A stretch of DNA of 64,000 nucleotides. Source: Luteitalea sp. GTDB taxonomy: Bacteria > Acidobacteriota > Vicinamibacteria > Vicinamibacterales > Vicinamibacteraceae. A model generated the notes under the pieces. That model made no database searches and had not been told where the DNA came from. It saw only the letters and a program-made list of their open reading frames with translations. Positions 53,137 to 61,747 of the stretch are shown piece after piece. The DNA lies in NCBI GenBank assembly GCA_009377605.1, contig WHTT01000018.1:1-64000 (forward strand), read 5' to 3'. Both the position numbers and the translations under genes were made by a program. The first letter of the stretch is position 1. Every line of letters starts with the position of its first letter.

Positions 53137-53928
53137 GTGTTGACCGTTCTCCAAAGACGACCGCCCGCGTCGCGCCGGTTCCGGCGCGGCACCTACCTGC
53201 TGCCGAGCCTGTTCACGCTTGCGAACATGTTCTGCGGCTACGCGTGCATCATCTACGCGATGCGTGGCGAGTATGTCACCGCCGCCCCCTTCATCGGCGT
53301 GGCCATGGTTCTCGACATGCTCGATGGCCGCATTGCCCGGCTCACGAAGACCTCGAGCGCCTTTGGTGTGGAGTTCGACTCTCTGGCAGACGTCATCTCG
53401 TTTGGCGTCGCACCAGCCGTGCTCGCGCTGGCGTGGGGGTTGACACCGATGGGACGGGTTGGCTGGGTCACCGGCTTCATTTACGTGTCGGCCGTGGCTA
53501 TCCGCCTGGCGCGCTTCAATATCCAGAGCTCGGCAAATCCGGACAAACGCTACTTCGCTGGGATGCCCTGCCCGCCGGCCGCGGGTGTGGTGGCAGCAAC
53601 CGTGTTCGCCTGGCCCTACGGCCTCACCGCCTGGCACGGCGTGTTGGCGTTACCGCTCTTGCTCGTCCCGGCCCTCCTGATGGTGAGCACGATCCGCTAT
53701 CGCAGCTTCAAGACCTTCGACCTCCGGAAGCGCCGCTCCTACCGAAATCTCATCTTCCTCGCCTTGATGATCGCCGCCATCGCGGCGGAGCCGCAGGGGA
53801 CGCTCGTCTTGATGGCCTACACGTACCTGCTGTCTGGTCTGGTCGGCTACGCCTGGACGCGGGTCCGTCGCAAGCCGGAATCGGCAGCGCCGGCTCATGA
53901 CGAAGCGGCGAGGAGGGTGAGGGGGTGA
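53137..53928 (+). CDS. pssA: CDP-diacylglycerol-serine O-phosphatidyltransferase
   Basis: A membrane CDP-alcohol phosphatidyltransferase making phosphatidylserine, the substrate for Psd. About 263 residues, 7-8 hydrophobic helices: YLLPSLFTLANMFCGYACII, catalytic DGRIARLTKTSSAFG-VEFDSLAD matching DGxxAR-x8-Gx3Dx3D. GTG at 53137 lies one base after the psd stop (TTG 53140 is also possible). The last residues (RRVRG) and TGA are encoded by the octamer array that begins at 53916. Confidence 0.92.
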   Translation: MLTVLQRRPPASRRFRRGTYLLPSLFTLANMFCGYACIIYAMRGEYVTAAPFIGVAMVLDMLDGRIARLTKTSSAFGVEFDSLADVISFGVAPAVLALAWGLTPMGRVGWVTGFIYVSAVAIRLARFNIQSSANPDKRYFAGMPCPPAAGVVAATVFAWPYGLTAWHGVLALPLLLVPALLMVSTIRYRSFKTFDLRKRRSYRNLIFLALMIAAIAAEPQGTLVLMAYTYLLSGLVGYAWTRVRRKPESAAPAHDEAARRVRG

Positions 53929-53979
53929 CAGGGTGAGGGGGTGACAAGGTGACAAGGTGACAAGGTGACAGGGTAATCG
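53916..53979. repeat. Octamer array GGTGACAA, left arm
   Basis: Units in order: GGTGAGGG, GGTGACAG, GGTGAGGG, GGTGACAA x3, GGTGACAG, then a decayed unit. 53924-53963 is a perfect inverted repeat of 54081-54120. It contains the pssA stop codon. Confidence 0.92.
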
Positions 53980-54064
53980 GGGTGCAGGTCCCAGCAACGT
54001 AGCCTCTCGTGCAACCACAAGCCAGCGGCGCCGCGCCACGTGCGCTCGAATAACCCCGCTCACC

Positions 54065-54120
54065 TTGTCACCTTGTCACCTTGTCACCTTGTCACCTTGT
54101 CACCCCCTCACCCTGTCACC
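54065..54120. repeat. Octamer array TTGTCACC, right arm
   Basis: TTGTCACC x5, CCCTCACC, CTGTCACC. Read as reverse complement it is GGTGACAG, GGTGAGGG, GGTGACAA x5, the same unit order as the left arm. It contains the stop codon of the histidine kinase (54100-54102). Confidence 0.92.
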
Positions 54121-57100
54121 GCTCACCGGCAGCACCATCGTCACCTTCGTCCCTTCACCTTTCCGGCTCTCGAGCGTCACCGACCCGCCGTGCATCTCGA
54201 CGTTCCGCCGTGCGATCGAGAGACCGAGTCCGGTTCCGGCAGCTTTGTTGGAAAAGTACGGCTCGAAGACTCGGCCAAGCGCATCCTCATCCATGCCGAC
54301 GCCGGTGTCCATGAAGGACACATGTACCCCATCGTCGGCGCGCACGGCCTCCACGGTCAGGGTTCCTCCCCCGGGCATGGCGTGGATCGCGTTCTCCATG
54401 ATGTTGATCATGGCGCGACCCAGGAGCATGCGATCTATCGCGAGCAGCGGCAGCTCGCGTTCGACCTCGACGTTCAGTTGCACTCGCTCTGTCAACCCCG
54501 CCCGGTAAGGCCCGATCACTTCTTCGATGACGTCGGCGATAGGCGTCGGCTGCAAACGGGCCGTGGGCGATGCGGCAAAGCTCGCAAACTCGGCGGCGAT
54601 CTGCCGGAGGACGCGGACTTGAGACAGGACCGTCTCGAGACATCCTTCGAGGACGGGGGAGAGCGGCTGTCCGCGGTCCCGGTGCACACGTAGCAGGTGC
54701 TCGGCCGCCAGCTGAATAGGCGTGAGCGGGTTCTTGATATCGTGCGCAACCTGGCGGGCCATTTGCGCCCACGCCTCCAGGCGCTCGGTCCGCGCGAGCT
54801 GGTCGCGCTGCCGCGCCAGGTCCGCCGCCATCGAGTTGAACGCCTCCACGAGCCGCTGGAGCTCGTCCGCCGTCCGCGCCATGACGCGCGCGTCGAGATC
54901 CCCGGAGGCGATACGCCGGCTGGCGCGCGTGAGCCGCTCTACCGGATCGGCAATTCGGTGCGCCATCGAATAGCCAATGCCGGCGCCGAACAGAATGAAC
55001 AGGATGGCGCCGAGATGCACGCCCCGATCGAGCTCGTCGATCTCCTGCTCGATCTCACGCTGGCGTGAGGCGAGTGGCACGGTGAGGATGGCCTCGTCGT
55101 GCCCCGGCAAGTGGACCGGGACGGCGGCCAACTGGTAGCGCATCGTGCCGATCTGATCTGCGGCAACCAGGTTCGGGAGCTGCTGCAGGACGATCGCGCG
55201 GTAAACCTCGTCGTGTGTCCGTGTCGAGAGCAGCCTCGAAGCGTAGAGGTCGCGCTGGCTCGTCGCCATCAAGGACGCCCCCTCGAAGATGTTCACGTCC
55301 TGTTGAATCACCCGGCTGATCCCAAGCACCTCATCGTCTGTCAGGAGGACGTCGCCGCGCGGGTCCTCTCGCTGGGCAATCGCCTCCTCGATGACGCGTC
55401 GCGCGACAGCAGCCGTTCTTGCGGCTTCCTCCTCGACGTCGGCGCGCAACCGCGTCGCGACGAACGCCCGTACGAGGACCGCGAGAATCACGACGGGGAT
55501 CACCGCCGCGGCCACGAACGCGAGAAACAGCTTGCGCGCAAAGCTCGTGCGCACCTCACGCACGAGGGCGTGGGCTGGCTGCGACTCGCGGCCCAACCAG
55601 GCGATCACGTAGCCCGCGAGGAGCACGAGCAGATACAGCGCCCCGGCAAGTGTCACCAATTCGGCCAGATGCATCAGGTGGCCGAGCGGGCCCACGATCG
55701 GATAGCCCACCAAGAAGATGGCGTTGCGATTGTTGACCACGTAGACGTTGGAGAGGGTCTCGCCACTCGAGAGCCGTGTCCAAAACGGATCGCGTGACGG
55801 CCGGTAGGCGCGCTGGAACACGTCCGCTCTCAGCGGCCACGGACGACGCATCGACGTATAGACCGGTGTCCGGCCCCACCCGTAGGCAACAAGGTCCACG
55901 TCCTGCCCGCCGCTCTCGCTCGCTTCGGGCACGCCCTCGCCGCGAAACAGCCCGTAGTAGGGGTTCTGAGGCGACAGAAACCGCAACGCTTCGTAGTCGA
56001 TGCTCGCCTGGACCGAGAGCCCACCCACGATGCGCTGGGTGCCCGCGGGGCCGGGGGCGCAAATGGCGCGCTCCGCATGCAGCAACGTCCGCTCTTCGGC
56101 TCCAAACCTGGACGCCTCGGAGTAGTAATCCCAGGTGCAGGACGTTCGCTGGAAGAGCGGCACCGTGCCTGCGTACTCCGGCAGGTTGAAGGCGAACCGG
56201 CTGAGTAGCCGGCCGTTCGGCGGCGGCGCGTGGAGCGCAATCGAGGAGGTCAGCCCAGACCGGGCGAGGGCCGTCGTCCGCCACACCAGGTACGCTTGGT
56301 CGGTGGAGGGCTGCTCTTGACCCTGGTCCGCAGTGACCAACCCAGCGAGTGTGGGCGCGAGCGTGGCAATCGCGTCGATTTGGTCGAGCGACTCGATGAG
56401 CCGCTGCTGGAGGTCCTCCAAGCGCCTCATCGCCTGTCTCGCGTACTCGGTCTCGATCAGCCGACGCTTGTCATGGTCGGCCTCGTGAAACAGGGCAGGG
56501 TAGAGGAGCAAGGACGGCACCAGCAGCGCGAGGAAGAGCCCGACGAGCCTGGTGGTCGGCGAGCCGTGGCGATACCATGCGATGCCGCGAGCGGTCATCC
56601 AGGCCGCAGCCGCGCTGGCAGCGAGCGACAGCATGACCGCGGGGGCTGACACGTCCACGTGGCGCAGACTTGACATCACCACCCAGACAAAGCCTGGCAG
56701 CAACCACAACAGCGGGACGAGCAGCCGCATACTCCAACGGCGCCGGTCCAGACGCCACCGTGCTGCCGTAAGCCGCAGGGCCATGACACCGGACCAGACC
56801 GTCGTCGCCTCGAAGAGAATCAATCCGAACACCAACGCGAGGCGCGCCGGCTCCCACGGCGAGAGCGAGAGCTTCAGCCAGTCGATGTCGCTGCCACCGA
56901 TCGTGTCGTCGACCACGCGCACCATTGCGGCCACGGCGAGCGCCGCGGCCGATCCGCCCACCAGCTGCCAGAATGCAAAGCGTGCCAGCGCGCCGCGTGT
57001 GCCGAGCGGAGAGATGCGCACGGATCGGCAGATCACCGTCGCGCGCCGGACGGGATCGACAAAGAGCGTCAAGGCGGCGACCGCGATTGCGCCGGAGATG

Positions 57101-58125
57101 AAGAGGTCCAGCGGTACGCGGTGAATCCAGCCAAGCCATGATGACGCGTATGTCGCCGGCGAAAGGAGCCCACCCGCCGAGGCATCTGGGACCAAGGCGG
57201 CCCAAAAGAGGAGGCGCGCCCCAATGAGCGCAGCAAGCGCGACTCCGGTCAGCTGCACGTAGCGCCCGCGCGAGCGCACCCGGCGACGGGACACGCCCCA
57301 GACCGCGGCGACGAGCAGCGCTGTCACGCCGAGAATGGCGAAGGCGAGCGCGCGGATCCGGCGGCGGCCGTCGGCACGCAGGCGCGCCAGCTCACCGGGT
57401 GACACATCCGCTTGGAGCAAGGCTTGGCCGTCCGGCGCGCGGATGACGACCGCTTCACGGCCGCTCCCCCGTTTCGGCGCGGCGAGTCGGACGGGGGTCA
57501 TCGACACCGGGGCAAGCTTCGTGGGAAGCGGGAAGGAGATCTCGCCGGCGTCGTAAGCCGAGTCGGGTGGCGAGAGACCACGTTCGGCGACAACGGTTCC
57601 CAGCCTGATGGCTTTCTTGCCCGAAGCCGGACGCTCGATCGGGGCGACATCCACCAGTCGCCAGCCAAGGGCGCCCCGAGCAACACGGAGGCCCGCTCCC
57701 TCGTCTGGTTCTACGAGTTGGATATCGAGCTCCGCTGACGGCCGGCCGCTCCACGCCGTGGCCTCTCCTCGGGCATCGTAGATGGTGACCGCCAGCCCCG
57801 GGATGTCCTGCCGAGCGCCGGGCAGCGCGGCGAGGTCGAAGAGAGTACGGATGTCAGGTGCGCGCCGGTCGAGCGCATCAGCCACACGCGAGTCGGCCAC
57901 GAGCGTCGCCACCACACGTTCGAGCGCCGCCATGCGGGAGGCCATCTCGTCCCGCACGGCCCGCTCCACGCGCGCCGCTGCGGCCTCCGGCGTCTGGCCG
58001 AGACGCCACGTCTCCCACGCGAGACCGACGACGACCGCAAGCAGCGCGCATGCTCCGCCCGCGAGCAGCACCTGCCACCACGGTGCCGGGCCAACGCCGC
58101 GTTCGATGAGAGGACGACGCATCAT
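54100..58125 (-). CDS. Large multi-pass NtrY-like sensor histidine kinase
   Basis: About 1341 residues. One N-terminal helix (VLLAGGACALLAVVVGLAW), a ~200-residue extracytoplasmic segment, a block of about nine helices, a second ~250-residue loop, two more helices and HAMP (RIADPVERLTRASRRIASGD). Then H-box VAHDIKNPLTPIQLAAEHLL (phospho-His), N-box NIMENAIHAM, G-box DTGVGMDE, F-box VFEPYFSNK, and GTGLGLSIA. The kinase core is NtrY/PAS-less HisKA type; the sensory part is unusual in size. ATG 58125 is preferred (GGAAG 8 bases upstream) over GTG 58149. No response regulator adjoins, so its partner is unknown. Final residues (DRVRG) and stop come from the octamer array. Confidence 0.88.
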   Translation of the reverse strand: MMRRPLIERGVGPAPWWQVLLAGGACALLAVVVGLAWETWRLGQTPEAAAARVERAVRDEMASRMAALERVVATLVADSRVADALDRRAPDIRTLFDLAALPGARQDIPGLAVTIYDARGEATAWSGRPSAELDIQLVEPDEGAGLRVARGALGWRLVDVAPIERPASGKKAIRLGTVVAERGLSPPDSAYDAGEISFPLPTKLAPVSMTPVRLAAPKRGSGREAVVIRAPDGQALLQADVSPGELARLRADGRRRIRALAFAILGVTALLVAAVWGVSRRRVRSRGRYVQLTGVALAALIGARLLFWAALVPDASAGGLLSPATYASSWLGWIHRVPLDLFISGAIAVAALTLFVDPVRRATVICRSVRISPLGTRGALARFAFWQLVGGSAAALAVAAMVRVVDDTIGGSDIDWLKLSLSPWEPARLALVFGLILFEATTVWSGVMALRLTAARWRLDRRRWSMRLLVPLLWLLPGFVWVVMSSLRHVDVSAPAVMLSLAASAAAAWMTARGIAWYRHGSPTTRLVGLFLALLVPSLLLYPALFHEADHDKRRLIETEYARQAMRRLEDLQQRLIESLDQIDAIATLAPTLAGLVTADQGQEQPSTDQAYLVWRTTALARSGLTSSIALHAPPPNGRLLSRFAFNLPEYAGTVPLFQRTSCTWDYYSEASRFGAEERTLLHAERAICAPGPAGTQRIVGGLSVQASIDYEALRFLSPQNPYYGLFRGEGVPEASESGGQDVDLVAYGWGRTPVYTSMRRPWPLRADVFQRAYRPSRDPFWTRLSSGETLSNVYVVNNRNAIFLVGYPIVGPLGHLMHLAELVTLAGALYLLVLLAGYVIAWLGRESQPAHALVREVRTSFARKLFLAFVAAAVIPVVILAVLVRAFVATRLRADVEEEAARTAAVARRVIEEAIAQREDPRGDVLLTDDEVLGISRVIQQDVNIFEGASLMATSQRDLYASRLLSTRTHDEVYRAIVLQQLPNLVAADQIGTMRYQLAAVPVHLPGHDEAILTVPLASRQREIEQEIDELDRGVHLGAILFILFGAGIGYSMAHRIADPVERLTRASRRIASGDLDARVMARTADELQRLVEAFNSMAADLARQRDQLARTERLEAWAQMARQVAHDIKNPLTPIQLAAEHLLRVHRDRGQPLSPVLEGCLETVLSQVRVLRQIAAEFASFAASPTARLQPTPIADVIEEVIGPYRAGLTERVQLNVEVERELPLLAIDRMLLGRAMINIMENAIHAMPGGGTLTVEAVRADDGVHVSFMDTGVGMDEDALGRVFEPYFSNKAAGTGLGLSIARRNVEMHGGSVTLESRKGEGTKVTMVLPVSGDRVRG

Positions 58126-58190
58126 TCGACGATCTTCCAATCCGGCCACGCCTCCAGGTTCACATCAGCAGTCTAACGCCTGCCCTCGCT

Positions 58191-58242
58191 CACCTTGTCA
58201 CCCCATCACCCGGTCACTCCGTCACCCGGTCACCCGGTCACC
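58191..58242. repeat. Unpaired octamer array (NNGTCACC type)
   Basis: About six 8-bp units: TTGTCACC, CCATCACC, CGGTCACT, CCGTCACC, CGGTCACC x2, in the divergent gap between the histidine kinase and the membrane protein. No inverted partner is visible nearby. TATACT at 58249-58254 just after it could be a -10 for the + strand gene. Confidence 0.8.
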
Positions 58243-58290
58243 CGGTGCTATACTGCGAGACAGGGTGGCCTCGCGGCCGCCCTTTGCTGC

Positions 58291-59304
58291 ATGAGTCACC
58301 TTCCGACCCTGAAGGCGCCGCTCAAGCGCGGCGCCCTGGTCACTGCCGCGAACTGGCCCCTCCTGCTCGTTCAGTTCGTTGCCGAATCCACGTTCAAGCT
58401 GCTCATCGCGGTACCTGTCATCGGCGGTGTGTTTCTGGTCGCGTTGGCGCTCCACCGCGACGTGGACGACCTGTGGCAGTGGAACCTCCGCGACAGTATC
58501 GGCGCCCTTCTCGAGGCCTTGAGATCGCATCCGGCGGCGCTCAGCAGCTTCATCGTGGCACTTCTCATCACGGTCGTTGGCGGATCCGCGCTGATGTTTC
58601 TCATCAAGGGCGGGACGCTCAGCGTGCTCGTCGCATCGGAAGCGGGCGCCGGCCCGGTGGAACGGCTCGCCGTGCGGGCGGCCGTCCTCCGCCGCCTTCG
58701 CCGGACCGAAGTGCCGCTGTTCCTCGAGGGATGCCGTCGGCTCTTTCCACGTTTTCTCCGCCTCGGGATCTGCTTGCTCGCCGCGTACGCGCTCTTGGGT
58801 GGAGCCTACCTCCTCGCCGTCGCGTTCGGGTACCTGTTTGTCATCGATCAGGGTTGGATGTCCGTGTGGCCGTTTGTGCTGGCAGCCTGCTCGGCGGTCT
58901 TGGTAACCGCGATCACGCTCGTGAACGTGACGTACTTACTGCTGCAGATGGTCATCGCGGTCGAGGCGTGCGGCGTGCGCCACGCGCTTGGCGAGATGCT
59001 GGCGTACATTCGCGACCGTTTCTGGCTGGTCGGCGGCGTGTTTGTCATCACGCTGGTGCTCGTGCTGCTGGCGACAATTGCGTCTGCCTTGGCCACGGCC
59101 GGCCTGAGCCTGATCTCCTTCGTCCCGTTCGTGGGACTGACTGTGCTTCCGCTCCAGGTCGTGACCTGGCTGCTGCGTGGCCTCGTGTTCCAGTACCTCG
59201 GCCTGACGGCGTTCACCTCGTACCTGTCCATCTACCAGGCGCGCCGGCGCGACGCGCTAGCCGGAGCGACGCCCAACCCGCTCGCCGTTGGGCGCTCGGC
59301 ATGA
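58291..59304 (+). CDS. Multi-pass membrane protein of unknown function
   Basis: A 337-residue inner-membrane protein with six hydrophobic segments (FKLLIAVPVIGGVFLVALAL, SSFIVALLITVVGGSALMFL, LGICLLAAYALLGGAYLLAV, and others). No enzyme motif is seen; it loosely recalls DUF-type membrane proteins near lipid genes but I do not name a family. ATG 58291 begins MSHLPTLKAPLKRG. Its TGA overlaps the start of the aminotransferase (ATGA), so the two are translationally coupled. Confidence 0.75.
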   Translation: MSHLPTLKAPLKRGALVTAANWPLLLVQFVAESTFKLLIAVPVIGGVFLVALALHRDVDDLWQWNLRDSIGALLEALRSHPAALSSFIVALLITVVGGSALMFLIKGGTLSVLVASEAGAGPVERLAVRAAVLRRLRRTEVPLFLEGCRRLFPRFLRLGICLLAAYALLGGAYLLAVAFGYLFVIDQGWMSVWPFVLAACSAVLVTAITLVNVTYLLLQMVIAVEACGVRHALGEMLAYIRDRFWLVGGVFVITLVLVLLATIASALATAGLSLISFVPFVGLTVLPLQVVTWLLRGLVFQYLGLTAFTSYLSIYQARRRDALAGATPNPLAVGRSA

Positions 59305-60560
59305 TGCAGTACGACCGCTTCCTCTCGCGCGCGGGCGAGGCGCTCTTGCAGTCGGCCATCCGGCAAATGGGCGTGATGGCAGCGCAGCGCCCGGACGTGA
59401 TCTCGTTTGCCCCAGGTTACCCGGCGCCGGACACGTTCGTGTGGGACGAGTACCGCGACATCGCGGCCGAGTTGCTCCGTGGCCGCGACGCCAACGTGCT
59501 GCAGTACGGGCCGACGCGCGGCTATCCCGCCCTGCTCGATGTGTTCCAACAGCAATTGCATGCGCGCGGCATCATCGCCGCGGTTGACGAGCTGATCATC
59601 ACGACTGGGTCCCAGCAGGGACTCCACCTGCTGGGACGCGTGCTCATCGATCCGGGCGACGTCGTGCTCGTGGAGCTTCCCAGCTATACGGGGGCGATAG
59701 CGGCGTTCAAGAATGCACAGGCCACGCTGGTCGGCGTCAAACAGCAAGCCGACGGCATCGACTTGGCCCACCTCGACGAAGTGCACCGGCGTCAGACTGC
59801 CGCCGGCCGTCGCGTGAAGTTCCTGTATGTCGTTCCCAACTTTCACAATCCGACCGGTGTGCTCACCAGCCTGAAAAAGCGCCGCGATCTTCTCGCGTGG
59901 GCGCAACGCGCCGATGCATTGATCGTCGAGGACGATCCGTATTGCGACCTCTGGTTCGATGACGCCGCAGAGGGGGAGATGCGACCTATCAAAGCGGATG
60001 ACGAAGAAGGGCGCGTGATTTATCTCAGCAGTCTCTCCAAGACCCTCGCACCGGCGTTTCGCGTGGCCTGGATGGACGGCCCGGCGGCGCTCATCGCAAA
60101 GTTCGACACGGCAAAACAATCGACCGACCTCTGCACGAGCGGGCTGGACCAGCGTATCGCCTACGAGGCCTGCCGACGTGGTGTCCTCAACCGACAGGTT
60201 CCGGTGCTTCGTCAATACTATCAACGAAAGCGCACGGTGATGGCGGGCGCGCTGTCGCGCGAGCTCGGCGATCTGGCGCAGTGGCCACATCCACGCGGCG
60301 GCTTCTTTCTCTGGGTCGCGCTTCCACCGCAGGTGGACACGCAGGCAATGCTCGCGCGCGCCATGGGGCAGCGGGTGATCTACGTGGCGGGCCGGCCGTT
60401 CTTCGTCGACGGCAGCGGGTCGAGCTTCATGCGGCTGTCTTTCTCGTTACCCTCGCCCGAACGGATCGAGGAAGGCATTCGTCGTCTCGCCGAGGTTGTC
60501 CGCGCGGAGCTGGAACAGGCAGCCGCGCGAACGGCACGTCATTCGAGTGGTCAGTCGTAG
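59301..60560 (+). CDS. PLP-dependent aminotransferase (fold I, LysN/MocR-core type)
   Basis: A 419-residue class I/II aminotransferase without the GntR helix-turn-helix. VISFAPGYPAPDTF, LQYGPTRGYPAL, ITTGSQQGLHLLGRVLIDPG, NFHNPTGVL, IVEDDPYCDLWFD, and the PLP Schiff-base Lys in YLSSLSKTLAPAFRVAWM with a later RLSFSLPS Arg region. Family members transaminate 2-aminoadipate, branched-chain or aromatic amino acids; substrate not assigned. Starts at ATG 59301 overlapping the preceding stop. Its own TAG (60558-60560) falls inside the CGTAGCGAAGG repeat. Confidence 0.86.
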   Translation: MMQYDRFLSRAGEALLQSAIRQMGVMAAQRPDVISFAPGYPAPDTFVWDEYRDIAAELLRGRDANVLQYGPTRGYPALLDVFQQQLHARGIIAAVDELIITTGSQQGLHLLGRVLIDPGDVVLVELPSYTGAIAAFKNAQATLVGVKQQADGIDLAHLDEVHRRQTAAGRRVKFLYVVPNFHNPTGVLTSLKKRRDLLAWAQRADALIVEDDPYCDLWFDDAAEGEMRPIKADDEEGRVIYLSSLSKTLAPAFRVAWMDGPAALIAKFDTAKQSTDLCTSGLDQRIAYEACRRGVLNRQVPVLRQYYQRKRTVMAGALSRELGDLAQWPHPRGGFFLWVALPPQVDTQAMLARAMGQRVIYVAGRPFFVDGSGSSFMRLSFSLPSPERIEEGIRRLAEVVRAELEQAAARTARHSSGQS

Positions 60561-60609
60561 CGAAGGCCTTCAGGCCTGCCTACGCCGCAATTGACAGGCC
60601 TTCGCTACG
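60556..60609. repeat. Palindromic repeat CGTAGCGAAGGCCT / AGGCCTTCGCTACG
   Basis: Perfect 14-bp inverted arms 60556-60569 and 60596-60609, with an inner AGGCCTTCAGGCCT palindrome. Related to the 27042-27102 element. Lies across the aminotransferase stop and may terminate it. Confidence 0.8.
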
Positions 60610-61050
60610 CGTGGCGACGCGGGGCAACACACGGGAACCCTCCACGCTGGGACGACCCCGATCCTCCTCATTCTCCGATCGGAAAGCGCATCACGCTCTG
60701 TTGCTCGCCAGTTAGTGCCTCCCACGTCGCGCGTGGAACGTGTTGCACGTCGCGGCTGACGTCGGCATACCAGCGGCGGACGTAGCGGATCGTGCACAGT
60801 GCGCGAGGTGTGTCAGTAGCTACACGACTAGACCACGTACCGACCGCCGACATCGGTAAGAAAGTGCTTGACACCATTCGAGGACCGAGCGCGTTTTTGT
60901 GCAGGAGCAGGTGAGAATCGCCCGTCGTAGGCCCTACGTTGGCCGAGGCGTAGCATTCGGACGCTAGGTCGACTGAAAAGGTCGGTCGGCGCGCTTCTCT
61001 GCGTTATGGAGCCTTTCTGCGCCTTGAAAATTGGCTCCGTATAATGGGTC
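60610..61050. other. Non-coding stretch, possible gene remnants
   Basis: About 440 bases without a convincing gene. A minus-strand frame at 60668-60877 (ending RYVRRWYADVSRDVQHV... RFPIGE) looks somewhat protein-like but has no start signal or known family; it may be debris. A TATAAT-like TATAATGG occurs at 61040-61047 just before the HNH pseudogene. This gap and the pseudogene mark a decayed, possibly horizontally affected patch. Confidence 0.35.
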
Positions 61051-61470
61051 ATGACAACTTCATTTGCCTCGTTCGATCAGCTCTCGGATCAGGATCTGCT
61101 CCGCGAGGCCATGCACCTCGCTGCCTGCTGAAGGCCAAGGAGACCGGTACTGCTCGCCCGTCCGGGCGGACACAGCCCGAGTGCCGTCGCGGCGCGTCGT
61201 CGCGCTCGCGCCGGATTCCCGCGGCCGTCCAACGCGCCGTGTGGCAGCGCGACGGCGGGCAATGTACGTTTGTGAGCCGAAGTGGGCGCCGATGTGCCGC
61301 GCGGGGCTGGCTCGAGTTCCACCACGTGGTGCCCTTTGCCGTCGGCGGCGAGGCCTCGGTCGACAATATCTGTTTGAGGTGTCGGGCTCACAACGCGTAT
61401 CAAGCCCAATGCGACTTTGGGTCGTCGGGCGCGATGCGTGTAAAGGAAGCGACACCATCATATGGAGCCA
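61051..61470 (+). pseudogene. HNH endonuclease remnant (internally deleted, frameshifted)
   Basis: The first 26 codons from ATG 61051 read MTTSFASFDQLSDQDLLREA then MHLAAC and stop, the normal N-terminus of a common DUF222-like HNH endonuclease family. Almost directly after, in another frame (that of 61044), the family's C-terminal HNH domain appears: SRRIPAAVQRAVWQRDGG, CTFVSRSGRRC, GWLEFHHVVPFAVGG, ENI-like SVDNICLRCRAHNAYQA. The central roughly 200-250 residues expected between are missing. A deletion plus frameshift therefore killed the gene. No active nuclease is expected. After about 61435 similarity fades. Confidence 0.7.
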
Positions 61471-61747
61471 CTGGAACTCGTGCCGGCACGAGTTCGGCAT
61501 GCGTCTTGCGCGGGAGCCTTGGGCGATTTCCACTCGTGCCGGCGGTTGGGCGACGACTAGCTTCAAGGAGGGGCAGCCCATTGAGGCTTTCGCGACGGTG
61601 GGGGACCTATGTAGAATCCACTTGGATCTCAAGTGACATAGTGCTAACGTCCCGACTATCTCCACTGGCTGTTCAAGTGGATGTGACGGTCGACGTCCAC
61701 GGTTGTACGCCGACGGAACTCCTCGTCAAGGACGACACAGGTCGCGT
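61471..61747. other. Leader region of the ADOP permease gene
   Basis: Lower-GC stretch (for example 61605-61660) between the HNH remnant and the permease ATG. ATGTAGAATCCACTTGG and a GACATAG near 61634 are AT-rich but no clean promoter pair is evident. No gene is supported. Confidence 0.35.

Noticed and set aside
58245-59300. 771-codon version of the aminotransferase
   Set aside because: The upstream 352 codons overlap the membrane protein gene in another frame and are Arg-rich; ATG 59301 overlaps the preceding stop as expected.
60668-60877. 69-codon minus-strand frame after the aminotransferase
   Set aside because: It looks faintly protein-like but has no ribosome-binding site, family or context; left as possible debris.
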